DNA from: Letharia columbiana
Lineage: Eukaryota; Ascomycota; Lecanoromycetes; Lecanorales; Parmeliaceae
Direction of reading: 5' to 3'
Length of the DNA: 64,000 bases
NCBI RefSeq assembly: GCF_014066305.1
Contig: NW_023501057.1
Location: forward strand, 682,001 to 746,000
Both the position numbers and the translations under genes were made by a program. Each line of letters opens with the position of its first letter. The stretch's first letter is position 1. The notes under the pieces are model-generated. The model ran no database searches, had not been told where the DNA came from, and saw only the letters and a program-made list of their open reading frames with translations. Below are positions 42,570 to 54,511 of the stretch, in pieces.

Positions 42570-45500
42570 TTATGCAGCAGGATAATCATAGAGATACGCG
42601 CTATCATCCCTTTGTTTGTTCATTCTCCACATGCTCCTTTTTGTTTCACGCTTCTTCTTCATCTCTTCCCACCCTTCTTCATCGTCATCGTCACTAGCGG
42701 TCGACTTCCTGGGCGGTGTTTGAGAGACAGTTCTCAAGGATGGTTTGCTTTGCCTATCGCCAGGTGTAGACAGTCTGCTGTTCCCGCCAGACACTCCTGG
42801 CTGGAGCATTCCACTTGTGAATGTAGATGTTTTTGCGGCTGATTTCTGCGTATGCTCATCAGCAGGCGCTATAGAAACTGGACGATAGCGCGACGGCATG
42901 CCGACATTACTGCGCTCGGATGGCGCGATTGACGCCGTGTAGCCTGAATTTGTGCCCCCAAGTGCACCACTCATCATGCTTGGGACCACAGAATTCCTGT
43001 TGTTATCCTGGGGTTGCCACCCTGCAGCGGATGTAGGACCCATCATACTCATTGCGCGAATTTGCTTCTCCTGTGTACCTGCTGGAATTCCTGGTGCAGA
43101 ACGTGGGCCTGTAGACACTGGTCTTTGGATACTGCCCGGTGGAGCTACCATTCCGGCATTCATCATCATCATCTGCTGCTGTTGAGGAGGAAAAGCAAAC
43201 GGCATTTGAGGTCCACTCTGCACTCCGCTGGCCATCATTTGCTGCATCTGTTGCATCCACTGCATCTGCATTCGCATCATCTGGTTCATCTGCTCGGACA
43301 TCTGAACAGTAGCTTGTTCCCCAGGTGACATCATGGGCGGCATCCCCGGCAACATTCCCATTTGCATTTGAGACATGCCTGGTGGTAGGGGAGAGCTGTA
43401 GCTCCCTTGAGCGTTGGGGCTTCCCCTTCGCGCAGCTCTCGCACGTTCTTCGCCAGCGATGACCCCGACAAGACCACCCGGTGCCATGCTTGGTGGGGGC
43501 CCACCGTGAACTGATGCCGGAGACCCATGACCAAGCGCTAGAGACTCGCGATTCGATGGGTTGACAAGGCCTGCGCCGTAGTATGGATCTGGAGGTAGAT
43601 TCCGTGCAAATGGTGGCAGACTACGAGCTGCTCCAGCTGCTGATGTGCCAGCTGTAGACAATGGAGGTGGTGGATATGATTCGCTCTTGTACTGGATGCT
43701 TGCGCTGGAATTGGTGAGAGCGGTAGGAGGTTTGTTCTTCGAAGGAAATCCGTGCGCTGCCAGTACCCCTAAAGGAACGTCTTCGTCTTCGTCGTCACTA
43801 GCCTTGGCGGGGGCTGGGGGCTTGTCAAAGCTGAAGGTTGGGGTACTCGAACGATCCGTGAGATTCGGTGCGCTCATGCGTGATCTGTCCATGCCTGGAC
43901 GCTGCTGTACATCCGGCAAATCAGAAGGTTGCTCTCCAGTCACCTTCATCATCTGCTGTCGATACACAGAAAGATGGGCCTCTTGTTTCCTTCTCTGTCG
44001 AGCAAGCTGCTTGTTTCGCTCTACCTCGTCGTCATCTTCGTAGTCGTCCCCCTCTTCGTCTGATGCATCGTGGTTAAAATACTGCTCTCGTCTCATCTCC
44101 TGCTCTTTTCGATACCGCTCAAATTGGGCAGGAGTCATAACCTTGTTCTGAGTTTCAGTTTTTGGGGAAGACTCGACTTGGGAATCTGCAGGAGGGGCTG
44201 ACTTTCCTATCGATTGAGGCGATGCATCGAACAATGAACGTTCCTCCTGGTATATCAATTCACGCTTTCGTGCTCGAGGTGTGGTCTCTGATGATTCTTG
44301 CCGCCATGGGGTGGCAGAGAAGTCCTGATCGCTGCTGTCGAATAACGGTGTTGGAGATAGCTGTTTGATGTTCCGCCTGGATGATTGTTGAGGATCAGAG
44401 GCTACATTCGGCGACGGGTAGGAAGTCTCTGGGATTAAGGACGCAGCCGGGTTATCTACCTCGTCATCACTGTCTTTATATGCACCAAAGTCGGAAGGTT
44501 GACGACTGAGCTTCTGCCTTGTGGTAAGAGAGTCCATCGCCAGTCTGGCATTCTCGTCCTGCAAAATGCCAGAGTCAGCAGACTCTCTTCCGGAGGTTTT
44601 GCGCGATGCATAAATATTATTTCTTTGCAATCCTATTCCTACGACAGAAGGAGGCCGTTGCTGTGTCTTCCTCTGTGGGGAGCTGGTCGACTCGGGCAGT
44701 GGCACGGTCTGAAACTTGGGCGAAAATTGGTCAGGTCTGGACCCAGAAGAGTTGCTGCTGTAGAAAGAAAGGGCTTCTGCTGCTCGTTGGCTACTACTAG
44801 CAGTTGAGTCTCCCTGCGAATGATCGCTGTTCCAGGAACGGGGGGACTCTTCTGCTTCGCGGTATCGATCGCCCTGTATCGGGGAAGCGGTGTACGGCGA
44901 ACGCTCAGAATAGTATTGTTTTGTCGAACTCCTAGATCCTGCGGGTGATGTGTTTTTCTAGAGAACTATTAGGGGGGCGGCCAATGTACGTCAGTCGTTC
45001 AAGACATACCGGGCTCTGTGTATTTGTTACGGCCAGCACTGCTGGCTCCTCCACCAGCTTGATCTCGTTCTTCCCGAAGCTGTCAAACATGTTGCCAAAT
45101 TCACTAAGATCAGATTGTTCCAGATCAAGTCGAGTATCGAGCTTTGGCGGTGTTGCAGTACTTCCACTAGTGTAGCTACTCTCCGTCATTGCTCTTGGCC
45201 GGTTGAATGATTCGTAGCCATCAGAATTCGCTTGTTCCGTGACTGGTCCAGGTCCAGGTACAGGCAGCGATCGTGACTCCGCTCTCCTTCGACCGAAAGA
45301 AAATGCTCTTCCAGCTGCTCTCAAAGAAAGTGGATTTGACTCGGGGATTGGAGGCGTCGGTACATTATAAGGGTCTTTAGCATTCGGGGAAGGCCTATCG
45401 TTCAAAGGTACGTCGGCTGAAGATGGTAGTGTTGACGTGGAACTGAACCGGGCCTCAGACGAGGAATTGTCATTTTGGCCACCGCTGGAGGCTGAATTAT

Positions 45501-45819
45501 GGGTTCCACCGCTGCCCCTGGCAATTTTTAGTATGCTGCAACTTTCGTATGGGAACACCGCCGCAACGTACCGATTGGGGGGGTTGTTTCTTGTTCTTCC
45601 ATCGACGAAGAGGTGGTCTTCCCCAAATTGCCCTGCGCTCAACGGCCGCGCCAGACTTATACGCTTGTAGTTGTTATAATTGTTCCCCCCATCGAAGGAT
45701 TTCCTCCCTTGGGGACGCTCGAAGACGCGGAACGAAGGTTCAGGGGGGTTTGGCAGCTCCTCCAGAGCATTCCCGGAGGACTTGCGTCGTTGAAACCCTT
45801 TCGGTAACTTGATCGGCAT
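42570..45819 (-). CDS. Large disordered protein with Met/Gln-rich segment, function unknown
   Basis: Exons 45819-45010 and 44957-42570 give 1065 residues. The 52-nt intron joins TQSP to KNTSPAGSRSS. Most of the protein is Ser/Pro/Gln-rich. One charged helical segment lies near residues 520-590 (MTPAQFERYRKEQEMRREQY and ERNKQLARQRRKQEAHLSVY). Residues about 800-870 are strikingly rich in Met and Gln (MGMLPGMPPMMSPGEQ, MNQMMRMQMQWMQQMQQMM, PPQQQQMMMMNAG). The end has an acidic then basic motif, DDDDEEGWEEMKKKRETKRS followed by MWRMNKQRDDSAYLYD. I recognise no named domain; the ordered C-terminal motif suggests a conserved fungal family. Such composition is often found in RNA-granule, transcription or polarity proteins, but that is only inference. 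Confidence 0.75.
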
Positions 45820-46720
45820 ATAGAAGGTTTCGAGGAGATCTTTGATGCTGCCCTAATCGAGAGATGTGGTGCTCGTAGTTTGTTTGACAGGTTCCTGGCG
45901 AAAATTATCTCATCCTCAGATGCAATGGATGGTTGCAGCAATGCGGGCCTCCGGATCGAAACGCCTACACGCGTGAGGTCCAATGGCCGTTGCCCTCTAT
46001 GTATGCTTAGTCGTGATGGCAGCAAGGGTGAAAATTGTGGCAGCTCACGGAAGGATTTCAATGTTTGGGTTCTTGGACCAGGGCTGAAACGTTTCAGGCA
46101 GCACGTTGTGATGAGTGGTAGAGGAAATTGGGATGGAAATATGCGTTGGGGTGCCCAGAAATGTAGTCGTTAGATCTAGGTAAGAGCTGCGGTATCGAGT
46201 GTTGTACTATGTAGTGGAACTCGCAGTGTGTTGTTTGAATCGGATATTTATCGTATTATAAATAGACCAACGAGACGGGAAGTTTAAAAGATGGACGAGA
46301 CCCTGAAGCAAAGAAGCCGCCTGTAGGGTCAACTTTCAAAACGAGTGTAGAGTATGAACAGTAAGTCAATTCAATGCGACGACGGTGGTAGATAATATGT
46401 GTGTGATGAAGCTGACGACAAGAGGATGAGATGACTTTTTAGTAGCGTGGGTACTTAAGGAGCAATGTAACCTTTAACCCCCCCCTGGATGAAAAGGATG
46501 TACAGGGATGGGATGCCCCATTATGCCCATTGGTGCCACCAGCCCACACCTCCCATCTAGATACGGTCAGCCCCCAAGTAGCCCCCACGCCCCCCCCGGC
46601 CTCCAACTCTAGCAGTCAATATTAATATGTAGCCACCGCAAAGACAACGTGCTTTACATCTCCATCTTCGCTGTGCAATTCAGGCTATGCTTTTACTCCG
46701 CATTACGAGTCGATAACGAT
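45820..46720. other. Intergenic gap, divergent promoter region
   Basis: This region is upstream of the disordered protein and the M20 peptidase. Open frames on both strands near 45880-46170 overlap and show no family features. C-rich runs occur near 46479-46600. No repeat or RNA gene was recognised. Confidence 0.4.
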
Positions 46721-48250
46721 ATGCTCATAACTCAATGGCTGGTCCATTGCGCCCTGGCCTTTGCTACCACGACCTTCTCCCAGCACATTCAATCCCAATT
46801 AAATCTCGGACTCGAGCAGCCGGTCGGGCTCAATGACTTTGAGCTAAGCAAGAATGCGTTGTTCTCGCTACATAAAACTCTGGTCAACATTGAGTCCATC
46901 TCAGGCAATGAGCAAGCCGTTGGAGAATTTCTAGAATCTTACCTCAGATCTCACAATTACACAGTCGAGAGACAAAATGTCGACCCTCTACCCACAGGCT
47001 TACAGCACTCCCAAGCAGGAGAGCTTAGAAGGCACAAGCAGAGATTCAATCTCCTAGCCTACCCTGGAGAAAACCGGCAGACTCCAGTTCTACTGTCGAG
47101 CGTAAGCACCCTTTCGGAGCCATGTTCGCCCGTCCTGTACCCTCTCTTGACTTGAGCCTCAGTACATGTTGCGGAAGCAAAACGCCGATGGTTTTGTTAT
47201 AAAGCTCCCCCGAGTTATCCGGTGACCCAAAACTTGTCTTGGAGTGGCAGTACTGACTCCTGGTGAAGCATATCGACACGGTTCCTCCACACTACGGCTA
47301 TGAGATTCACAGGCATGATCAAATATTCGGCAGGGGAAGTGTGGATGCCAAAGGTTCCATCAGTGCACAGATCTATGCGACTCAAGAGTTGCTCGCTTCT
47401 GGAGAAATCTCCGCTAATGATGTCTCCCTTCTCTTCGTTGTTGGGGAAGAGACAGGGGGCGATGGAATGAGAAAGGTCAACGACCTTGAGATGGAATGGC
47501 AGACCGTCATCTTCGGCGAACCGACAGAGCTCAAACTCGCGACTGGACACAAGGGTATTATGATCTTGACGATCAAAGCCCACGGAAAGGCTGGACACAG
47601 CGGATATCCATGGCTTGGCCAGAATGCAAACCACATGCTCATGCCTGCTCTAATTACTTTACAGAAGTTGGCACTTCCAAGCTCCGAGAAGTACGGCAAC
47701 AGCACATTGAATATCGGCCACATGTCAGGTGGGGTTGCTGCCAACGTAATCGCTGAAGAAGCCTACGCAAGGATTGGTATTAGGATTGCTGCTGGATGCC
47801 CGGAAACTGTGAAGAAGTTGGTATCAGACGCTGTAAAGGCGGTGGACGAGGACCTAGAGCTTGATTTCAGTGACGGCAGTTATGGTACGTATTTCAGGGA
47901 CCCACATTTCCTCTTCTGTACCTAACCTGAGAGTCTTGCGACATGTTTTCGGGGTTTCTACTCTGACGGCCTGTTCCAAGGCTTCATATACCCTCTCAGA
48001 TAAGCAACACTAACTGCGAATCTTTACTCCAGGGCCAGTATACATTGACAGTGACGTGGAAGGGTTCGAGACCGTTTCAGTTAATTATGGAACAGATATA
48101 CCGAACCTCAAGGGGAAGCACAAGCGATATCTTTATGGTCCAGGGAGTATCTTGGTTGCTCACTCAGATCACGAGCATCTGAAAGCTAGCCATCTATTGA
48201 CAGCCGTGGAGGGCTACAAGAGGCTTGTGAGGTCTGCTCTAAAGTCGTGA
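46721..48250 (+). CDS. Secreted M20-family metallopeptidase (ArgE/DapE/CPS1 type)
   Basis: Exons 46721-47101, 47269-47884 and 48033-48250 give 404 residues. A signal peptide ([20 protein letters not shown]) begins the protein. The M20 metal-site motifs are [12 protein letters not shown] (His and Asp), [11 protein letters not shown] (bridging Asp), [13 protein letters not shown] (catalytic and metal Glu), [18 protein letters not shown] and the C-terminal [12 protein letters not shown] (last His). The dimerisation domain includes [20 protein letters not shown]. These enzymes remove amino acids or acyl groups with two zinc ions. Both introns (167 and 148 nt) are longer than the local norm and resemble introns of the MFS gene. 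I took the ATG at 46721 because it starts the signal peptide. Confidence 0.88.
47102..47268 (+). mobile_element. Possible introner-like element (peptidase intron 1, diverged)
   Basis: This 167-nt intron carries CTGTACC and AGTACATGTTGCGG in the same order as CTGTACC and GCGACATGTTTTCGG in intron 2. It ends with TTGGAGTGGCAGTACTGACT, close to TCGGATAGGCAATACTGACT of MFS intron 4. The middle is longer and poorly matched. Confidence 0.4.
47885..48032 (+). mobile_element. Introner-like element (peptidase intron 2)
   Basis: This 148-nt intron starts GTACGTATTTCAGGGACCCA, then GCGACATGTTTTCGGGG, CTGTTCCAAGGCTTC and the branch region AAGCAACACTAACTGCGAA. It aligns with MFS intron 4 across its whole length with few gaps. 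Confidence 0.65.
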
Positions 48251-48687
48251 CAGGATTAAGAATAGTAGATATATTCATTGAAAGATTACAAATTGTCCTG
48301 GTCCCTTCGATCAAAGCTAATCTTATAATGACCTAGCTGACACACGGCCTCTGGTGGCCTCTTCTTTTCTTGTTCGTTGTATGCAGTGTCTCGCTTGAGA
48401 GAGTGTTTCAATGGTGAACATATTCTTCTAATGCGTCCTCTATCTCGAATACCTGACCTATTACACCGAAGTAGACCCCGAAAATCCGACCGTGCCCATG
48501 GGGTATCCTTGCATAGATCGCGGTTTGCCTTGTCTCAAATCATGCCCAAAGACTCCTTTAGATCTCGGTCCCTTCCCAAGGCATCCGAACGCTGCCCATA
48601 TCTCTCAATACAGACTCTTGCCCCAACGCCATTCAGTGTCTATGAAGCCGTATGAAGAATCATGCATTCAGATCAGTGAAGGAGATT
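48251..48687. other. Intergenic gap, convergent 3' ends
   Basis: This is sequence between the M20 peptidase and permease stops. Plus-strand frames here show no family features. Confidence 0.4.
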
Positions 48688-50546
48688 CTAACAGAAGAGT
48701 TTGTAGGCTTTCTTCCACTTCGGCCACTGCGCCTTCTCCACCTCGTCTTCAGCCTGTAGCTCCCTCAGATCAAGCTGCCTGATTCCCGTGTTCAGATCCA
48801 TGTCCTTGCTTCTCATGAAAGGAGTCTTATAGAGGACCTTGTAAACGATGTAGAATAGCAGCACGATAGGCACAGCCAGATACGCTGCGAAGAAATTCTC
48901 GGTCAAGGCCGCGGCACCAGTCACGCGAGTGCCATCCTGGTTAGGCACTGGAGCAATGCCAGTCCAAAATTGTGCAATAAGCACCAGGACGTTGAAAAGG
49001 AAACCAACCCAAGAGCCTAGGACACCGGCTTGGGAACGGAAAGCTAGCTGATCAATGGTACGACCTTGCTTCTTCCAAGCTCTGCGGAATCGGATGTGGC
49101 AGAGGCAGATGGAGCCCCAAGTGAAGATCGAGCTGAGACCGCTGAGGGCTTGCATCCACAAAAATGCTTGTTCTTCTTTACTTGATGCCGCAAGGAACGC
49201 GAGGAAACCTAAGGCAGAAGCAAATACAATGGCAACAAGCGGACGACCTTTTCGGTCGATGTAAGCGAACATCTTGGGCGCTTGGCCTTGTTCTGCCAGG
49301 GCTGCCAGGGTACGCGAGGAGCCGTAGATCGAGGAATTACCCACGGAGAGGACTGCAATCATGATCACAACGTTCATGACAGAGTCCAGGCCAGTGATGC
49401 CGGCATTTTCGATGGCGATAACAAACGGAGAGGCTTTGGCGTCCGAATTTGAAGAGCCTATAAGACGGGGGTCGCTGTAGGGAACCAGCAGGCCGACGAG
49501 AGTTAGAGAAACGATGTAGAATAGAGCAATGCGCCAGAAGACCTGCTTTACTGCCGTCGGAAGGGATTTACGAGGGTTAGCAGTCTCAGCAGCTGCAAGA
49601 CCGACAAGTTCCGTTCCGGCAAAAGCAAAGGCGGCAGTGACGAAAACAGAGCAGAGACCCTTGAAGCCGTTGTGAAAGGCTCCAGGGTTGTGCCAGTATT
49701 TTCCACCTATGTACCCTCCATTGGGACCCCCACCAATGTCGAGGATGATGCCGAGTACTATAAAGCCGACAACTGCTACGACCTTGATAATGGAGAAGAC
49801 AAATTCCGCTTCACCGTAGCCTCTGACGCCGAACAAATTGATGCTTATGATAATAGTGAGGAAGATGGCAACCCAAGCGGCAGGAGAGATCTTGGAGTTC
49901 CAGTACTTGACTGTAATTGCTGCGGCGACAACTTCGAGCGGCAGTACCACTAGCCATTGCATTGCGTAATTCCAGCCCATTGCGAAACCCCAGGCCGGGT
50001 CAAGGAACCGAGTAGAGTAGGCGGAGAAGGAACCAGCGACCGGGAACAGGACAGCCATTTCGCCGAGAGCTTGAACTGTACAGAAGAGCATGATCCCAAT
50101 GAGACTGTATGCAATCAATACCGATGCTGGACCGCCGTTCGAGAGGGATTTTCCAGAGGCGACGAAAAGACCAGTACCTGTGAGAGGATTAGCACTAAGC
50201 TAAGCAGCTGCAGGATGAATGCCATACCGATCGACCCTCCGATAGCTATCATCTGCAAATGTCGTCCCTTCAACTTCCTGGCCAACGGCGAATCTGCAGT
50301 GGCTTGTGCAGCCGCTTCGGCATCGAAGACGGCGCCATTGGCACCAACGACACCACTGGGAGTGACCCTAGAATGGGGGTCCCGCCTGAAGCTGTCGACA
50401 ATACGACGAGGGACACTTGCTCGGGGTTCTACCTTGTCATCGTAGATTGGCTGTGTGTGACCAACGCCGTTGGAATCGAGGGAACTGGACTCGGGCGAGG
50501 ACATGGCCGGGTCTACTTTGGTCATTTGAAACGCTTCTTTCGCCAT
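48688..50546 (-). CDS. Amino acid permease (APC superfamily, YAT/GAP type)
   Basis: Exons 50546-50228 and 50177-48688 give 602 residues. The cytosolic N-terminus of about 90 residues is Ser-rich, then LKGRHLQMIAIGGSIGTGLF starts the first membrane helix. Twelve hydrophobic segments follow with family signatures: GEMAVLFPVAGSFSAYSTRF, GFAMGWNYAMQWLVVLPLEV, AFAGTELVGLAAAETANPRK and SVGNSSIYGSSRTLAALAEQ. It should take up amino acids with protons at the plasma membrane. The intron 50178-50227 falls within the SIG|TGLF motif. The first in-frame ATG is at 50546; the open frame extends further left of it without an ATG, so a longer spliced leader is possible. GATA motifs lie upstream. Confidence 0.92.
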
Positions 50547-53108
50547 ATGGCAAACTTCACCGCTGCCGGCAGATGGCTTCCCGAGGTATCCAAGATAGGC
50601 AATGGGTGATGTATGATGGTGAGCGTGGCTGGTCTGGAGGTCAGGCAGTCGCTTTATGTTAGGTAGAGTGCCACAGGTGTGGGTAGGGGAGATGCCCTGG
50701 AATCGCGGAGAAGGCAAAGACGATGGTATTTCAGGATGCGACAAGAGGATCAGATTATGTCAGGGTCTGCGAGAAGGGTCACGATGGGCGTAAGAGTGGA
50801 ACATTTTCGGCGTCCTCGTCCCACAGATGTAGAGTATAGATAGAGGCTGCGGAGAGCTTGGGAGCTTGTTGGGCGAGGGTGATGATAGTTGATTTGCGTT
50901 GATTATGAGAAAGTTTTGTGGTCCATTTGATTGAAAGTAGAAGAAGTAAGGTAAGGTAGGTAAGGGCGTTGCTGGAAGCAAAATGGATGGCTTGATGGTT
51001 ACATGGGCTGACGCTAGCTTTTAATCCCCGAACTCCACTCCTGAAAAGAGGTGCAGTAAAGAAACAAATGGGGGATTCACCAGTTCGGTTCCGAGGCAGT
51101 CACAACATAATCCGTAAAGTATTTAAATAATAGAGGACTTGCTGATAACGAATTGATTGGGTGGTTGGCCAATCTTCTCTTCCACTCGGGACTATCCGAG
51201 CCTAACAATATTAATAATATGCATTCAACCCTCGAACATTATCATTGTACTAAGATACTCGCATGAACTCTGCAATCAGCAGTTTGAAATCATGCTGCAA
51301 GAGTCTCACACTAATACTTCATCTAATTCATACTCATAGTTTGCTCTGCCACAATGCGAAGAACCAGGAGCAGAAAGAAGGCGACCACCCAGCTCCAGAA
51401 GAGTTCTGACAGGGATCCCACGGGACTGTCTGCTTTTCCTGACTTGTGCTCAGTTTCATGGGCTCGCTGTCATCAGACCAAGCATTCAACACTCGTGCCC
51501 ATGAATGGAACACGTCTGCCTGTGCACCTTATCTCTCCTTGTAGTGGAACGATTCGAAAGCATGATACTCATTTTTCTTTCAATAAGCCAAGAACGCCAC
51601 TGTGGACAATAAGACCTTTTGAGTCCCATATTATCTCAGCGCAACCAAAATGTGGCAGACATTAACTCCATCTTGTGGCAGGCAACTTTTGACACTTGGA
51701 GTTTCTTACCCGTTTGAGCGTTTGAGCAGCACATTCCGCGGTGCGAGTAATAGGCTGAGGCACCTACTGATTTTATGTACCTGGTGGGCGGTCCGAGGAA
51801 AAGGAAGTACTAAGGAACGGAAGGGGACATGGAAAATGCTGGATGTGCAAAACAGAGAACAGCGCATTGTCAAGGCAGACCATTAACCAGTTAGCAAGAA
51901 AATGTGGCCAAAGCATAGAGGCAAATTCAAACCCTCGAAATGTTAAGAGCAGCTATTTGCCCACATTGTTGTGGCTATCGACCAAACCAAATCGGCTCTT
52001 TCTATCAAACGATATTGAGTAAAAAGGATCGAACGCATAAAAAGCAACACCCTTGCGCTTGTTTCTCTATTCCACTAGGGTCGACCTTGACACATCATTG
52101 GGAAATGGTGGAGCTTTCTCTGGACGTTGCAACATGAGGGGTCTCGAAAATGAGCTCTTCTAATCGGCGGTAGGTTCAACGAGGCTGAGAATTTAGCCGT
52201 CAAGAACATCATCTCCAATGGGTAAGAGATAACCCAACAGTACTTGGCCATAGCCGATTACGAGTCACAGTGTTTCCAACTGACTCCTCATTACAACTGC
52301 TGCAGTCCCTAGACTGCAAGGCGAAGTCACAGCTGTTGGGCGGACATCTGGGCAGGAAAGCTTGAAAGTTATTGCTGAGTTGAATAGGCTTGGAAGCAAG
52401 ACTGGACTCATATCTTCTACGGCAATGCCATAGATTACGCCGTACGGGATCTTCATTAGAGCTCGATACAGGGAGGAAGCTGGAAACCAAGTATTAAGGG
52501 AGGGACCTTCGTCCGCTCAAGCCCCTGAGGCATGAAAGAAAGGCAAATATCTAAGGGTGAAAGGCATGAGTGTGATGATTTTTTGAGGAGGAGCTCTATA
52601 TTCGTGGTCGATACTATGGGAAATATGGTCACGAAGCAAAAAAATGCGACTATCTTGCTGTGGTAATACATCAGATACACATAGGATGTGTGAAAGCGGA
52701 GTGTTGAGTGAGAGAAATCCGGTATGCCTGTTACATGTACATAACCCTGAAGACCTTATTGAGGCATCCATGGACATCCACACGCGTCCGAGGCATGTTG
52801 CTCAGAGGTTCAAATCACATATTTTCTGGGGAGCGCAGGCTTTGCAAGGAAACGCGCGAGTTTGCTCTATCTGATGCAAGGTATCGAAAACCATAAAACG
52901 TGTTCTAAAACTTGAAAGCATAAATCGAACCGCCATGAATAAACATGACAAGCTATGTTGAGATCGGTGTCATCACGGCGAGCCAGCTAAACCTCCCGAG
53001 TTCCAGTTTCCACTTAAGCTGACCAGTTGATATCCTTCGTCGCCTCCATATGGCTATCCCATGGAGATACTTCAGTCTCCGAGGCCACCTTCTTTTCTGC
53101 CTCCAATT
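50547..53108. other. Large intergenic gap
   Basis: This is 2.5 kb without a supported gene. The part next to the permease is its leader and promoter. From 51100 to 53000 there are only short open frames on both strands (for example 51354-51665 and 52517-52783), none with recognisable features, a CDS-like length or intron support. A tRNA B-box-like GGTTCAAATC near 52807 has no matching A box or fold. Confidence 0.5.
50838..51148. promoter_or_regulatory. Candidate GATA-factor (AreA-type) sites upstream of the permease
   Basis: HGATAR motifs occur at 50838-50843 (AGATAG), 50883-50888 (TGATAG) and 51143-51148 (TGATAA), about 290-600 bases upstream of the permease ATG. Fungal permease genes are often under nitrogen control by GATA factors. 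The motif is short and common, so this is only suggestive. Confidence 0.3.
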
Positions 53109-54511
53109 TCAAACCACTACCAAGCCGACTTCCGTGCCAGGCTCTACTTGATCGATTGCCTTCTTCTCTTTTGCTTTTCTTGAGACGCTATCGAAGAGGC
53201 TCACCCAATGCCCAACCATGTACTCAGGCATCACCTCGCGGAGGCGTGTCATTGTGTTGTTGATGGCCGAGTCAAAGTGCTCTTGTTGATCCTCGATCCA
53301 CTCTAATTCTGCCTCGACCTTCGGATCCTGCAAAGACTTTGCCTTGAGGTCCTCTAGTAGCGGGTTGTACACCCCAGCAACATAGAGATCATATTGTGCA
53401 AAGCCCAAAGTCACGGCTTCATAGGCATCCTTGTACATCCTGCAGTCTTCACATCCTTTGACTATATCCAAGACATTAGTCCCGAGCTGTACACCGAAAA
53501 TAAAATTTCTTAGCTCACCAGAGAGCGCTTCATCATTGATCACCATTTCGGTAAGCTGCTCAATATCTTGGTCTCGATCGGAGGCGTTGCTACCGGACTC
53601 AGGTTCGGAGAGCGCTTCCTCACTGTTCACCGTTTCGGTAAGTTTCTGAATATCTTGGTCTTGGTTAGAGGCATTGCTATCGTCATCGGGGTCGGAGGTT
53701 TGCATGTCGAAGTCATTCAAGGGTTCAGTATCATCCGTCGGCGGCGCGAAATTTGGAGGATGAACGGGATGGATCAAGGTGCTGTCGTTGATTCGATGAT
53801 AGAGCAACGTGAAGGCATGGCTATCCTATTTACTAGTAAGTAGAGTCTACTGCAGCAAAGAGTGTCGACTTACCCAGACGACTCTCTCAAAGCATACGGA
53901 CTTGACGTGGTCGTCATCATATTCAAGCCATTCAAACTCGCGGGATATGAGAGCCTTGTAGTGTCCAGTGTAGATGCTGCTGCCGTAATGAGAGATGACG
54001 GCCTTGAGCTCGTAGCTGGCAGGGACATAGGGTGGTGAGAGAGTGGATAGAAAAGAGATAAATTTCGAGCTCTTTTGCATACCTCCCGAACGAGGTAGTT
54101 GGATAAGCAAGACCTGCGGAGGCGCCAAGATGCTATACTCCGTGGACGATAGCTTGCACCTTGTGTAGTCTATGTGATCATACCCGTACGAGATGAGCAA
54201 ATTTTTCAGAGTGTCAAAGAAGTCAAATCTGAAACGGTTAAAGGAAGAAGAATAATCTTGACTTTTTCGGTAGCAATAAGATGCTGCCCTTTGCCAGATG
54301 ACTCTGTATGACTGAAGCGCTCCTCGAGCGTGAAGAGGGGTTTGAGATCCGGGACTTGTCCAATCAGCCATTCCAGGAACTCACTGGCATCTTCTTATCT
54401 AGATGCAGTCCACTGTGGATCGAGATCATGACAGATGCTCAGGAACCATTGCAGATTACTCGCGCTAGCAAGGTGATTGTGAGGGTATACTTGGATATAT
54501 ATTTTTATATT
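53109..54511 (-). pseudogene. Ubiquitin-specific protease (UCH/USP) remnant, broken
   Basis: The minus strand reads, from the upstream side, NLQWFLSICHDLDPQWTASR, then an in-frame TAA (54395-54397), then EDASEFLEWLIGQVPDLKPL, the QD(A)xEF box of USP enzymes. About 54220 the frame shifts and continues FDTLKNLLISYGYDHIDYTR, QVLLIQLPRSGG, YELKAVISHYGSSIYTGHYK (His box) and EWLEYDDDHVKSVCFERVVW. An intron (53826-53873) joins this to DSHAFTLLYHR, which closes the domain, and a Glu/Asp-rich tail with a duplicated block (NQDQDIQKLTE, DRDQDIEQLTE) ends at 53109. No catalytic Cys box is visible upstream. I take it as a decayed gene; an unusual intron layout is the alternative. Confidence 0.55.

Noticed and set aside
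42216..42842. Plus-strand frame of 208 codons
   Set aside because: It overlaps the end of the disordered-protein gene and has no domain, signal or intron support.
51354..52137. Series of plus-strand frames suggesting a gene in the 51-52 kb gap
   Set aside because: The frames are short, unrelated to each other, and no splice pattern joins them into a recognisable protein.
52800..52825. tRNA B-box-like GGTTCAAATC
   Set aside because: There is no A box at the right distance and no cloverleaf could be drawn by eye.
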